NCBI GenBank assembly: GCA_015061115.1
Contig: SUXE01000003.1
Span: 1 to 64,000, forward strand
Length of the DNA: 64,000 nt
Direction: 5' to 3'
From: Bacteroidales bacterium
GTDB taxonomy: Bacteria; Bacteroidota; Bacteroidia; Bacteroidales; Paludibacteraceae
Shown here: one piece after another, positions 56,542 through 64,000 of the stretch
Numbering within the stretch: the first letter of the stretch is position 1
Layout: each line of letters starts with the position of its first letter
Made by a program: the position numbers and the translations under genes
The notes under the pieces: model-generated
The model's database searches: none
Told to the model about the DNA's origin: nothing
What the model saw: only the letters and a program-made list of their open reading frames with translations

Positions 56542-59500
56542 ATGAGAAAAAGTTTGACATTGTTGTTGGCGGTTTTGTTCTGCCTAAATCTTTTTGCACA
56601 GCAAACAAAGCCAAGTGCTGGCGACGGAAGTAAGGAAAATCCTTATCAGATTGGCAATGCACAGGAATTGCTATGGTTTGCCGGAAAAGTGAATGGCACG
56701 CTTGAAGGAGAGGAAAAAAATGTGGCTGCATGTGCTGAACTTACTGATGATATTGACCTGTCAGAAGTTTGTGGTGAGGAAATTGGCAGTTGGCACCCGA
56801 TAGGAATTGTAAATAACTCATATGCAGGAATTTTTGATGGAAAAGGATATGGCATCAAAAATCTATATCTGGAAGAGACATCTACAGAGATTATCGGACA
56901 AGGATTCTTTGGCGTTACAAATTCGGCAACTATATCCAATTTGTCGATTTTGTCTGGTTCTGTTAGTTCGAAAGGAGTTAATATTGGAGGTGTAGTAGGA
57001 AATGGATACCAATCGACAATCACAAATTGCCATAATTATATATCTGTTACAGGAGGAAAATTCACTGGTGGAATAGTAGGATATGCCAACAGTTCTTATA
57101 TTAGTAAATGTCACAATGAAGGAAGAATTAAATTGTTTTCTGATTTCGGTTGTGGAGGGATTTGTGGCGCTACTTATGGTGCCACATTGAGCTATTGTTA
57201 CAATATAGGGGAAATCACGGGCTATAGTAGAGAGGGGTCTTTGGTTGGAAGTCATGAAAAAGGATCTTTGGTAAAAAATTCATTTTCTTATAATAGTTCA
57301 GTTCCGTTGATTGGATATAACAATTCTTCTTCTACATCCCGCTGCTATATTAACAACTCGGATAATATTCTTACTTCATATCAATTTGCGAGCGGAGAAA
57401 TCTGCTATTTGTTGAATGCAGATAGTATATCCCCCGTGTTTTTTCAGTCTATTGGTGTTGATAAATATCCAGTGTTGAATGGAAATGAAATTGTTGTAAA
57501 AGATGAAGATAAATATTATAATGTGTCGCTATCAATATGTGAACATGGAGATAGTACATATGTTGATCCAACATGTACGTCTTGTGGTTTGTTATATTGT
57601 ACTAAATGTGATAAATTATTCGATACAGTACCATCCTTACCTCACGACACAACAATAGAAGTGACAAAACCAACATGCACAGCATTGGGATACAGTACAG
57701 CAAAATGTGATAGGTGTGGTTTGAAACTTTATGATTATGATACAGTTCCGGTGCTCGGTCATGACACAACGATAGTTGTGAAAAAACCGACTTGCACAAA
57801 AGTTGGATACAGTACAGCAAAATGTAGTAAGTGTGGCTTGAAACATTATAATAATGATACGGTTCCGGCTCTTGGTCATGATACAACGATAGTTGTGACA
57901 AACCCGACTTGCACAAAAGTTGGATACAGTACAGCAAAATGTAGTATGTGTGGTTTGAAACATTATAATTATGATACTGTGCCTGCACTTGGACATGACA
58001 CAATCAAGAGATCATTATTTATTGAAGCCACATGTACACTTGCTGGATATTACAGTTCGATCTGCTCACGATGCCCATCTATATTAAGAGAATATGTTGG
58101 CGATCCTCTTGGACATGACTCTGTATTTACAAGACACAATGACCCAACTTGTACAGATGCTGGCAGATCTCACTATAATTGCTCACGATGCAATAAATAT
58201 TTCTTGGTAGTTAATAGCAAAACAGAGCCGGCACTTGGTCATGATACGACAGAATACCATGTTGCTGCAACTTGTACCCATAATGGATATATGCAACCAT
58301 CATGTTTACGCTGCAAAGCAACGTTAAAGGAGGTGATGTTGGAATCAGAGCCAGCTTTAGGCCATGATTCTACACATTTTGTGCATTATGATGCCGACTG
58401 CACTAACCCTGGAACTATGGCTTACACTTGTGAAAGATGTGGAACCAAATGGAGCAAGACTATTGATAATGAGCCAGCAACAGGCGTTCACTTTTATGAG
58501 AATGGTCTTTGTCATGGGTGTCTTGGCTCAGAGAATAAGTTGACTATAGAAAACGATACTGCTTATATATATAGTGCAGGAGATCTGTTTGCGTTCATGC
58601 GTTATGCGAAATCTTACGAACATAGGAATACTAACGCAAAAATCATGAACGATATTCTTGTAAACAGTGCAGACAGCAAAACCAAACCTGCAGAGAATAT
58701 CCCGTTTGGAACGGGAGAATCTGGTCCTAACGGAAAAGACTATAATTATTACAATGGATTATTTGACGGACAAGGACATGAAATTTCCGGAATGCGTGGA
58801 GGCAGTCTTATTAAGTATGCGAATAGTTCAGTAATAAAGAATTTGGGATTGGAAGGCGTTTTCTCGGCACCTGCTTTTGTAGAAAATAATGATGGAATTA
58901 TTGATAATTGCCATTTGAAAGGGAAGGTATATTCATATGCTGGATTTTGTAGATCTGGAAGCGGGTTGATTTCTAACAGTTATAATCAAGCAGACATCAT
59001 TTCTTTGAATGATGGTCATGATGAGAGATTGGCGGCTGGAATAATTGCATATGGATATGGCGTAATCGATAGATGTTGGAATGAGGGTAGCATAACTGGA
59101 AAAAATGCATGTGGAATCAATGCATGGGCATGTGGAAATACATTCAATTGCTACAATATCGGTAAAATAACGGGCTCGCATTCGGCTAGTGGAATAGTAT
59201 ATTCTTCTTGCGAATGTTCGCTTACTCAAAACTGTTATAATCTGGGAACGCTAGTTTCTCCAAATAAAGCGGAGATTTTAGTAGATGGTTGTTCTCCTGA
59301 CGATATGCAGAACTGTTTTTATTCTGTAGAGTCAGTAAATCCAGCTATGATAACAAAAGAAAACATTCCAGACTCTAATGCGGTGGCAATGCCTTTGGTA
59401 AGCTTTGAAAATGGTGAAGTTTTTAATCTTTTGAATACTTATATTCCAAATCATAATCACCAAAGTGCGTATCAAGTTACATATAAAAATTTCGATTGGA

Positions 59501-59772
59501 GTTTCGACTCTAATGTATGGTATCAGACTATAGGCATGGATAAATATCCTAGGTTGGATCAAAGTAATGGTTCTTTGTCAGGCATTCATGATGCCGAAAC
59601 AAATTCATTAGTGACATTAGTGGTAAATCGTCAGGTGATTGTCATTGGTGTCGATTCTTTCCGCATCTTCAACATGCTTGGCCACGATGTGACTGCCAGC
59701 AACGGTTCTCTTGCTGACGGAGTGTATGTAGTGGTGGTTGACGGCAACGTCGCTAAGGTAATTGTGAAATAG
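56542..59772 (+). CDS. Giant secreted GLUG/Cys-repeat surface protein
   Basis: This is a 1076-aa exported protein with a signal peptide (LTLLLAVLFCLNLFAQ). Two GLUG-type beta-helix regions (about residues 55-250 and 700-940; for example TGGIVGYANSSYISKCHNEG) surround seven tandem repeats of about 39 residues (about 362-650). Each repeat has the form GHDTT...PTCTxxGYSTAKCSxCG...VPALG and holds three cysteines, a pattern I know from adhesin-like proteins of gut Firmicutes. The C-terminus (FRIFNMLGHDVTAS then LADGVYVVVVDGNVAKVIVK) looks like a type IX sorting tail. The protein is probably surface-exposed; binding partners are unknown. An ATG 6 bp upstream is also possible. Confidence 0.85.
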   Translation: MRKSLTLLLAVLFCLNLFAQQTKPSAGDGSKENPYQIGNAQELLWFAGKVNGTLEGEEKNVAACAELTDDIDLSEVCGEEIGSWHPIGIVNNSYAGIFDGKGYGIKNLYLEETSTEIIGQGFFGVTNSATISNLSILSGSVSSKGVNIGGVVGNGYQSTITNCHNYISVTGGKFTGGIVGYANSSYISKCHNEGRIKLFSDFGCGGICGATYGATLSYCYNIGEITGYSREGSLVGSHEKGSLVKNSFSYNSSVPLIGYNNSSSTSRCYINNSDNILTSYQFASGEICYLLNADSISPVFFQSIGVDKYPVLNGNEIVVKDEDKYYNVSLSICEHGDSTYVDPTCTSCGLLYCTKCDKLFDTVPSLPHDTTIEVTKPTCTALGYSTAKCDRCGLKLYDYDTVPVLGHDTTIVVKKPTCTKVGYSTAKCSKCGLKHYNNDTVPALGHDTTIVVTNPTCTKVGYSTAKCSMCGLKHYNYDTVPALGHDTIKRSLFIEATCTLAGYYSSICSRCPSILREYVGDPLGHDSVFTRHNDPTCTDAGRSHYNCSRCNKYFLVVNSKTEPALGHDTTEYHVAATCTHNGYMQPSCLRCKATLKEVMLESEPALGHDSTHFVHYDADCTNPGTMAYTCERCGTKWSKTIDNEPATGVHFYENGLCHGCLGSENKLTIENDTAYIYSAGDLFAFMRYAKSYEHRNTNAKIMNDILVNSADSKTKPAENIPFGTGESGPNGKDYNYYNGLFDGQGHEISGMRGGSLIKYANSSVIKNLGLEGVFSAPAFVENNDGIIDNCHLKGKVYSYAGFCRSGSGLISNSYNQADIISLNDGHDERLAAGIIAYGYGVIDRCWNEGSITGKNACGINAWACGNTFNCYNIGKITGSHSASGIVYSSCECSLTQNCYNLGTLVSPNKAEILVDGCSPDDMQNCFYSVESVNPAMITKENIPDSNAVAMPLVSFENGEVFNLLNTYIPNHNHQSAYQVTYKNFDWSFDSNVWYQTIGMDKYPRLDQSNGSLSGIHDAETNSLVTLVVNRQVIVIGVDSFRIFNMLGHDVTASNGSLADGVYVVVVDGNVAKVIVK
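57640..58480 (+). repeat. 117-bp tandem repeats encoding Cys-rich units
   Basis: Successive units of about 117 bp share long identical stretches, such as ACAAAAGTTGGATACAGTAC in two of them, then become more diverged towards the 3' end. Bounds are approximate. Confidence 0.75.
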
Positions 59773-59793
59773 TAGAGTAATTCTATAAAATTC

Positions 59794-59827
59794 AAAGGAT
59801 GTATCCCGTATGTGAGATGCATCCTTT
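59794..59827. terminator. Bidirectional terminator between GLUG and barrel genes
   Basis: AAAGGATG pairs with CATCCTTT across an 18-base loop containing a small secondary pairing, followed by T residues. It separates the convergent genes. Confidence 0.75.
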
Positions 59828-59828
59828 T

Positions 59829-60626
59829 TTATTCATTTAGAATCCATTCCTCCAATTCTCGCTGTTCTTTCATCAATCTTTTTATATTTCTTTCCTTTAC
59901 TCTTTTCTTCTTTCTCATCGCTCTTTCTTTTTCACTTTTTTCATTGAAAAGGTAGTTGAATTTCAAATTCAATGTATTGCCGGAACCGTTGATGCCATAG
60001 ATTCCCTCCATGTCGTTTTCCCATTCGATTCCTGCTCCGAAATGTGGGGTGAAGTACCATGTCACGCCTGCATGACATCCCCAGCTTCTCTCCGTGTATG
60101 TTTTGGCAGATACCACATATTCTTCATCCATATCGGGCCTTACGATACCAAAACCACCGAACATGCCTGCGTATGTATCCATCCTTTTAAGAAACTGAAA
60201 GTGGAAATTGATACGGGTGACGAATCTATGTCTTGTGAAACATGGTTCGGAAACATCATAATCAGTGATCATATTTCCTAAATCTTTCATGACGACGTGT
60301 TCCTTCCAGATATCGGTGTCGAACTTGTAACCGTAATGGTAACCAACGTTATATTGGAATCCGAAATCTATTCCTCCATTACGGCCAAAATGTTTTGTGT
60401 GCAGGATTCCACTGGCAAGTTTCCAATTGCACCCGATGTTCAATCGTAAGATATCGTCCGTACAATATTCTTTGTCATCATCTGCGTTATAATTGCGGAT
60501 TGGTATCCCCATTCCGCCTTCAATTCTAAATTTATCCACTTTGTCGATCTCTGTGGCTCTGTGTTTTCCAGAAAATGCCGGGAATATGGCCAACACTGAT
60601 AGCATTGCTGACAAAAATAATTTCAT
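59829..60626 (-). CDS. Outer-membrane beta-barrel protein, unknown function
   Basis: This 265-aa protein has a signal peptide (MKLFLSAMLSVLAIFPAFSG) and a body of alternating strands with aromatic residues: GMGIPIRNYNADDDKE, LNIGCNWKLASGILH, GGIDFGFQYNVGYHYGYKF, RINFHFQFLKRMDTYAGMFG, RSWGCHAGVTWYFTPHFGAGIEWE and NTLNLKFNYLF. It then has a strongly basic tail (EKERAMRKKKRVKERNIKRL) of about 35 residues. The barrel probably has 8 or 10 strands. The charged tail after the last strand is unusual for an outer-membrane protein. The family is not recognised. Confidence 0.7.
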   Translation of the reverse strand: MKLFLSAMLSVLAIFPAFSGKHRATEIDKVDKFRIEGGMGIPIRNYNADDDKEYCTDDILRLNIGCNWKLASGILHTKHFGRNGGIDFGFQYNVGYHYGYKFDTDIWKEHVVMKDLGNMITDYDVSEPCFTRHRFVTRINFHFQFLKRMDTYAGMFGGFGIVRPDMDEEYVVSAKTYTERSWGCHAGVTWYFTPHFGAGIEWENDMEGIYGINGSGNTLNLKFNYLFNEKSEKERAMRKKKRVKERNIKRLMKEQRELEEWILNE

Positions 60627-60708
60627 TGACGTATTATTAAGGTTCCTTTTGTTTAATTCAATAACTCAAGTTTCATAAGTGTTTTAAAGTGTATCAGTGC
60701 GGGGGGAT

Positions 60709-60815
60709 GAAGATCGTTAAGAGCGGAAAACCTTTGTTTTGTCCGGGCTCCGCGAAGGGTAATCGGAGCATTTTTGTAAAGGGGGGATAAGGTGTTCCGC
60801 CCATTAACAATCTTC
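60709..60815. repeat. 107-bp inverted-repeat element
   Basis: The ends GAAGATCGTTAAGAGCGGA and, reversed, GAAGATTGTTAATGGGCGGA form near-matching arms of about 19-20 bases. The centre has GGGCTCCGCGAAGGGTAATC then GGAGCATTTTTGTAAAG, as in the element at 56156-56229. Confidence 0.65.
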
Positions 60816-61208
60816 TTTTTATGCTAACTTTAATATCAAACTCACTTATGTCAACTTGATTCAATTATAAAACGGACATATTGATTTATTATTGTTTAGA
60901 TTTTCAGTTTTGTTCATTTTGTAAGAATTTATGTAATATCAAAATGTCAAAAAAAAGAATTAAACTATCAAAGTGTGAAATTAAACTACAAGAAACAGCA
61001 TCTTTTAGTAAGAGAAACGCCTTGTTAAGTCGCATTTTGTAATACGAAAATATGATTTGAATTTTGCTATGTTTTAAACTGTAAGCGTTGAAAGTTCCAA
61101 ACCTTACAATTTGATACTATTAAGTGTTGTTTTGTTGCGTATTGTAATCATATAAAACTTATTTGCGTAAAAATGATATCGTTTTCTGTTATAAAGCAGT
61201 ATAGTGAG

Positions 61209-61216
61209 TAATTTTG
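61209..61216 (+). promoter_or_regulatory. -7 promoter element of gltB
   Basis: TAATTTTG matches TAnnTTTG. Transcription would begin near 61223, about 62 nt before the start codon. Confidence 0.5.
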
Positions 61217-61284
61217 CATTGGTATTCCGAACGGGATTACCGACTTGGATAATTAGATATAAAACGACGAAAAGAAACAAAGTT

Positions 61285-64000
61285 ATGCAAAACAATTTCA
61301 CTAAAGGACTTTATACTCCAGCGAATGAGCATGATGCTTGTGGTGTCGGTATGGTTGTAAACATACATGGAAACAAGAGTCATGAACTTGTGGATTCCGC
61401 TCTTAAAGTCTTGGAGAACATGATGCATCGTGGTGCTGAAGGTGCAGACGGAAAGAGTGGTGATGGTGCCGGTATTATGGTCCAGATACCTCACGAGTTT
61501 ATTTTGTTGAAAGGTATCCCAGTTCCAGAGAAGGGTAAGTATGGTACAGGACTTGTTTTCTTGCCAAAAGATAAGACTGAGCAAGACAAGATTCTAAAGG
61601 TGATGATCGAGGTGATCGAGGCTGAAGGTTTGAACCTTATGAAGCTTCGTGATGTGCCTACAAATCCTGCATGCCTAGGTAAGGTGGCTCTAGAGAGTGA
61701 GCCAGATATCAAGCAGGTGTTCATCACTGGCGTCTCTAACGAGGATGCTCCAAACCTTGAGAGAAAACTCTACGTCATCCGTAAAAAGATAGAGAATCAG
61801 GTAAATCACAAAGATTTCTATATCGTATCATTGTCAAGCAAGAATATCATCTATAAGGGTATGCTTTCATCAATGCAGGTACGCGATTATTTCGACGACC
61901 TTCGTGATACATACTTCACTTCTGGTCTTGCTTTGGTACACTCACGTTTCTCTACAAACACATTCCCTACATGGTCTCTTGCTCAGCCATTCCGTTTGCT
62001 ATGTCACAACGGTGAGATCAACACAGTGAGAGGAAACAGAAACTGGATGAAAGCTCGTGAGTCGGTCCTTAACTCAGGTCTTCTTGGTGATATCTCAGGC
62101 ATCCGTCCAATCGTGCAGCCAAATATGAGTGACTCTGCATCTTTGGATAATGTGTTCGAGTTCTTCGTGATGAGCGGTCTTTCTTTGCCACACGCAATGG
62201 CTTTGCTTGTGCCAGAGAGCTTCAACGACAAGAATCCTATCAGCGACGACCTAAAGGCATTCTATGAATACCATTCAATTTTGATGGAGCCATGGGATGG
62301 CCCTGCAGCCTTGATGTTCTCGGATGGACGTTATGCAGGAGGTATGCTCGACAGAAATGGTCTTCGTCCATCAAGATATTTGATCACCAACAACGACATG
62401 ATGGTTGTCGCTTCGGAAGTCGGTGTTCTTGATTTTGATCCAAGCGAGATCAAGCAGAAAGGAAGACTTCAGCCTGGTAAGATCTTGATGATCGATACAG
62501 AAGAGGGTAAGATTTACTACGATGGTGATTTGAAGGCACAGCTTGCTGCTGAACACCCATATAGAGATTGGTTGCACACTAACCGTATCCAGCTTGAGAA
62601 GTTGAAGAGCGGACGTAAGGTTACCAATTCCGTCGCAAACTATAAGAGCAAACTTTTGAACTTCGGATTCGCTAAGGAAGATATCGAAAAGACAATCATT
62701 CCTATGGCAGTCAACGGTGCTGAGCCAGTCGCAGCGATGGGTAATGATACTCCACTTGCTGTCATCTCAGATCGTCCACAGATCTTCTTCAACTACTTCC
62801 GCCAGCAGTTCGCTCAGGTTACAAACCCTGCCATCGACCCTATCCGTGAGGAACTTGTGATGAGTTTGACTGAGTATATCGGTAAGGTAGGACCTGGTAT
62901 TTTGAATCCAGATGAGAGCAACTGTAAGATGGTGCGTCTTCCTCATCCAATCCTTTCAAATGCTGAACTTGATATTCTTTGCAATATCCGTTACAAGGGA
63001 TTCGTCACTACCAAACTTCCTATGTTGTTCGAAGCTAGCAAGGGAGAGGAAGGACTTAAAGAGGCTCTAGACGATCTTTGTAAGAGTGCAGAGGAGAGCG
63101 TAGATAAGGGTATTAATTATATCATCCTTTCAGATAGAGACGTTGATGAGAAACATGCGGTTATCCCATGTTTGCTTGCAGTCTCAGCCGTTCACCACTA
63201 TTTGATCAGCGTCGGCAAGCGAGTTCAGACGGCTTTGATCGTTGAGTCTGGTGAGATCCGTGAGGTGATGCATGCGGCATTGCTTCTTGGTTATGGTGCT
63301 TCAGCATTGAATCCATATATGACATTCGCTGTTCTTGAAGAACTTGTGAAGAACAAGGAGATTCAGGAGGATTTCGCTACAGCAGAGCACAATTATATCA
63401 AGGCTGTATGCAAGGGTCTTTACAAGATCATGTCTAAGATGGGTATCTCAACTATCCGTTCTTACCGTGGTGCTAAGATCTTTGAGAGCATCGGTTTGAG
63501 CGAGAGTTTGTTGAGATCTTACTTCGGAACAGAAATTTCTACTATCGGTGGTATCGGTTTGAAACAGATCGCAGACGACGCAATCAAACTTCATGATATT
63601 GCGATGAAGGCTACAGACGAGGATATGGTTCCAGATTCTGGTTTGTTCGCTTACAGAAAAGATGGTATCGCACACGCTTGGAATCCAGAGACAATCTCAA
63701 CTCTACAGATTGCGACTCGTATGGGTTCTTACAAGAAGTATAAAGAGTATACAAATTACGTAGATAATAAGGAGAAGCAGATTTTCATCCGTGACTTCTT
63801 CAATTTCAAGAAAGCTGCCAAGCCAATCTCTGTCGACGAGGTTGAACCAGTTGAGAGCATTGTAAAGCATTTTGTCACAGGTGCCATGTCGTTCGGAGCT
63901 ATCTCTATTGAGGCTCACGAGGCTATCGCTCTTGCGATGAATAAACTTGGAACTCGTTCAAACACAGGTGAAGGTGGTGAGGACAACGCACGTTACCACT
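61285..64000 (+). CDS. gltB: Glutamate synthase large subunit, N-terminal part
   Basis: The open frame runs 905 codons from ATG 61285 to the window edge without a stop; the gene is incomplete here. GltB makes two glutamates from glutamine and 2-oxoglutarate. The short propeptide is followed by the catalytic Cys19 in EHDACGVGMVV (class II amidotransferase). Further amidotransferase motifs are MMHRGAEGADGKSGDGAGI, FSTNTFPTWSLAQPF, CHNGEINTVRGN and DRNGLRPSRY. The central domain shows PLAVISDRPQIFFNYFRQ, FAQVTNPAIDPIRE and LPHPILSNAEL, and the FMN domain begins at HFVTGAMSFGAISIEAHEA with NTGEGGED at the edge. The 3Fe-4S and C-terminal glutamate synthase parts lie outside the window. Confidence 0.97.
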   Translation, partial: MQNNFTKGLYTPANEHDACGVGMVVNIHGNKSHELVDSALKVLENMMHRGAEGADGKSGDGAGIMVQIPHEFILLKGIPVPEKGKYGTGLVFLPKDKTEQDKILKVMIEVIEAEGLNLMKLRDVPTNPACLGKVALESEPDIKQVFITGVSNEDAPNLERKLYVIRKKIENQVNHKDFYIVSLSSKNIIYKGMLSSMQVRDYFDDLRDTYFTSGLALVHSRFSTNTFPTWSLAQPFRLLCHNGEINTVRGNRNWMKARESVLNSGLLGDISGIRPIVQPNMSDSASLDNVFEFFVMSGLSLPHAMALLVPESFNDKNPISDDLKAFYEYHSILMEPWDGPAALMFSDGRYAGGMLDRNGLRPSRYLITNNDMMVVASEVGVLDFDPSEIKQKGRLQPGKILMIDTEEGKIYYDGDLKAQLAAEHPYRDWLHTNRIQLEKLKSGRKVTNSVANYKSKLLNFGFAKEDIEKTIIPMAVNGAEPVAAMGNDTPLAVISDRPQIFFNYFRQQFAQVTNPAIDPIREELVMSLTEYIGKVGPGILNPDESNCKMVRLPHPILSNAELDILCNIRYKGFVTTKLPMLFEASKGEEGLKEALDDLCKSAEESVDKGINYIILSDRDVDEKHAVIPCLLAVSAVHHYLISVGKRVQTALIVESGEIREVMHAALLLGYGASALNPYMTFAVLEELVKNKEIQEDFATAEHNYIKAVCKGLYKIMSKMGISTIRSYRGAKIFESIGLSESLLRSYFGTEISTIGGIGLKQIADDAIKLHDIAMKATDEDMVPDSGLFAYRKDGIAHAWNPETISTLQIATRMGSYKKYKEYTNYVDNKEKQIFIRDFFNFKKAAKPISVDEVEPVESIVKHFVTGAMSFGAISIEAHEAIALAMNKLGTRSNTGEGGEDNARYH

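Larger units (their letters stand above)
60627..61284. other. 658-bp gap upstream of gltB
   Basis: It contains a 107-bp inverted-repeat element (60709-60815), then an AT-rich stretch without a gene, including two AATTAAACTA words near 60958-60990, and the gltB promoter element at 61209-61216. A conserved small RNA cannot be excluded but nothing identifies one. Confidence 0.6.

Noticed and set aside
57602..58003. Minus-strand frames opposite the Cys-repeat region
   Set aside because: They are made from the reverse of the 117-bp tandem repeats (repetitive Tyr/His-rich text) and no gene start or family is visible.
60816..61208. Possible small RNA or leader upstream of gltB
   Set aside because: The stretch is AT-rich with no strong stem, no terminator and no recognised RNA motif. 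I could not support a call.

Overview
The window reads as chromosomal DNA of a Bacteroidales bacterium (phylum Bacteroidota; Bacteroides/Prevotella-like). Five things point there. Many genes are preceded by the Bacteroidota sigma-factor -7 element TAnnTTTG rather than an E. coli-type -10. Strong Shine-Dalgarno sites are rare. The proteome includes typical members: DUF1573, DUF4143 ATPase, PepSY-like proteins, BspA-type leucine-rich-repeat proteins, GLUG proteins, a PIF1/HRDC helicase and FabK. Several secreted proteins end in tails resembling the type IX secretion sorting domain. The coding regions are moderately AT-rich. No phage, plasmid, transposase or CRISPR locus is visible.

Layout. 1-3.5 kb: a YD-repeat lipoprotein, a repeat-rich intergenic region and a DUF4143 AAA ATPase. 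3.1-11.3 kb: housekeeping genes (DUF1573 protein, a CAU-anticodon tRNA, ychF, a HAD phosphatase, a PIF1-like helicase, a lipid A-type acyltransferase, an OmpA-family protein). 11.4-14 kb: nhaD and a lipoprotein. 14-32.3 kb: a long, almost entirely plus-strand exopolysaccharide/capsule region with an EpsG-like polymerase, CDF transporter, radical SAM protein, DUF4197 protein, Wzx flippase, four glycosyltransferases, a Wzy polymerase, a WecA/MraY-type initiating transferase, a secreted CotH-kinase/lamin-tail protein and a Wzc-like co-polymerase with a decayed kinase domain. 32.4-37 kb (minus): CAP and GLUG lipoproteins, a membrane protein, rpoN and an SDR. 37.3-40.3 kb: a two-component system followed by two PepSY-like secreted proteins. 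40.5-47 kb (minus): two tandem copies of a module made of a 156-aa secreted protein and a BspA-like LRR protein. 47.3-50.5 kb (minus): fabH-fabK-fabF. 51.1-52.3 kb: a third BspA-like gene lying between direct repeats. 52.7-56.1 kb: dgt, then lpxK-punA. 56.5-59.8 kb: a giant GLUG/Cys-repeat secreted protein. 59.8-60.6 kb: an outer-membrane barrel protein. 61.3 kb to the end: the first part of gltB.

How it works together. The central region has the parts of a Wzx/Wzy-type surface polysaccharide pathway: a lipid-linked start by the WecA-like enzyme, sugar addition by GT2/GT4 enzymes, flipping, polymerisation and chain-length control. No outer-membrane exporter (Wza) lies inside the window. Much of the rest concerns the envelope (acyltransferase, LpxK, FabHKF, OmpA, lipoproteins, LRR and GLUG surface proteins).

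The least explained material is between and inside genes. It includes a set of recurring palindromic intergenic modules, a four-fold 32-bp phased repeat leading up to the DUF4143 ATPase, a 186-bp MITE-like element, a perfect 500-bp in-frame duplication inside one LRR gene, and an LRR gene bracketed by 47-bp direct repeats. All functional names come from motif reading by eye; no database search was run.
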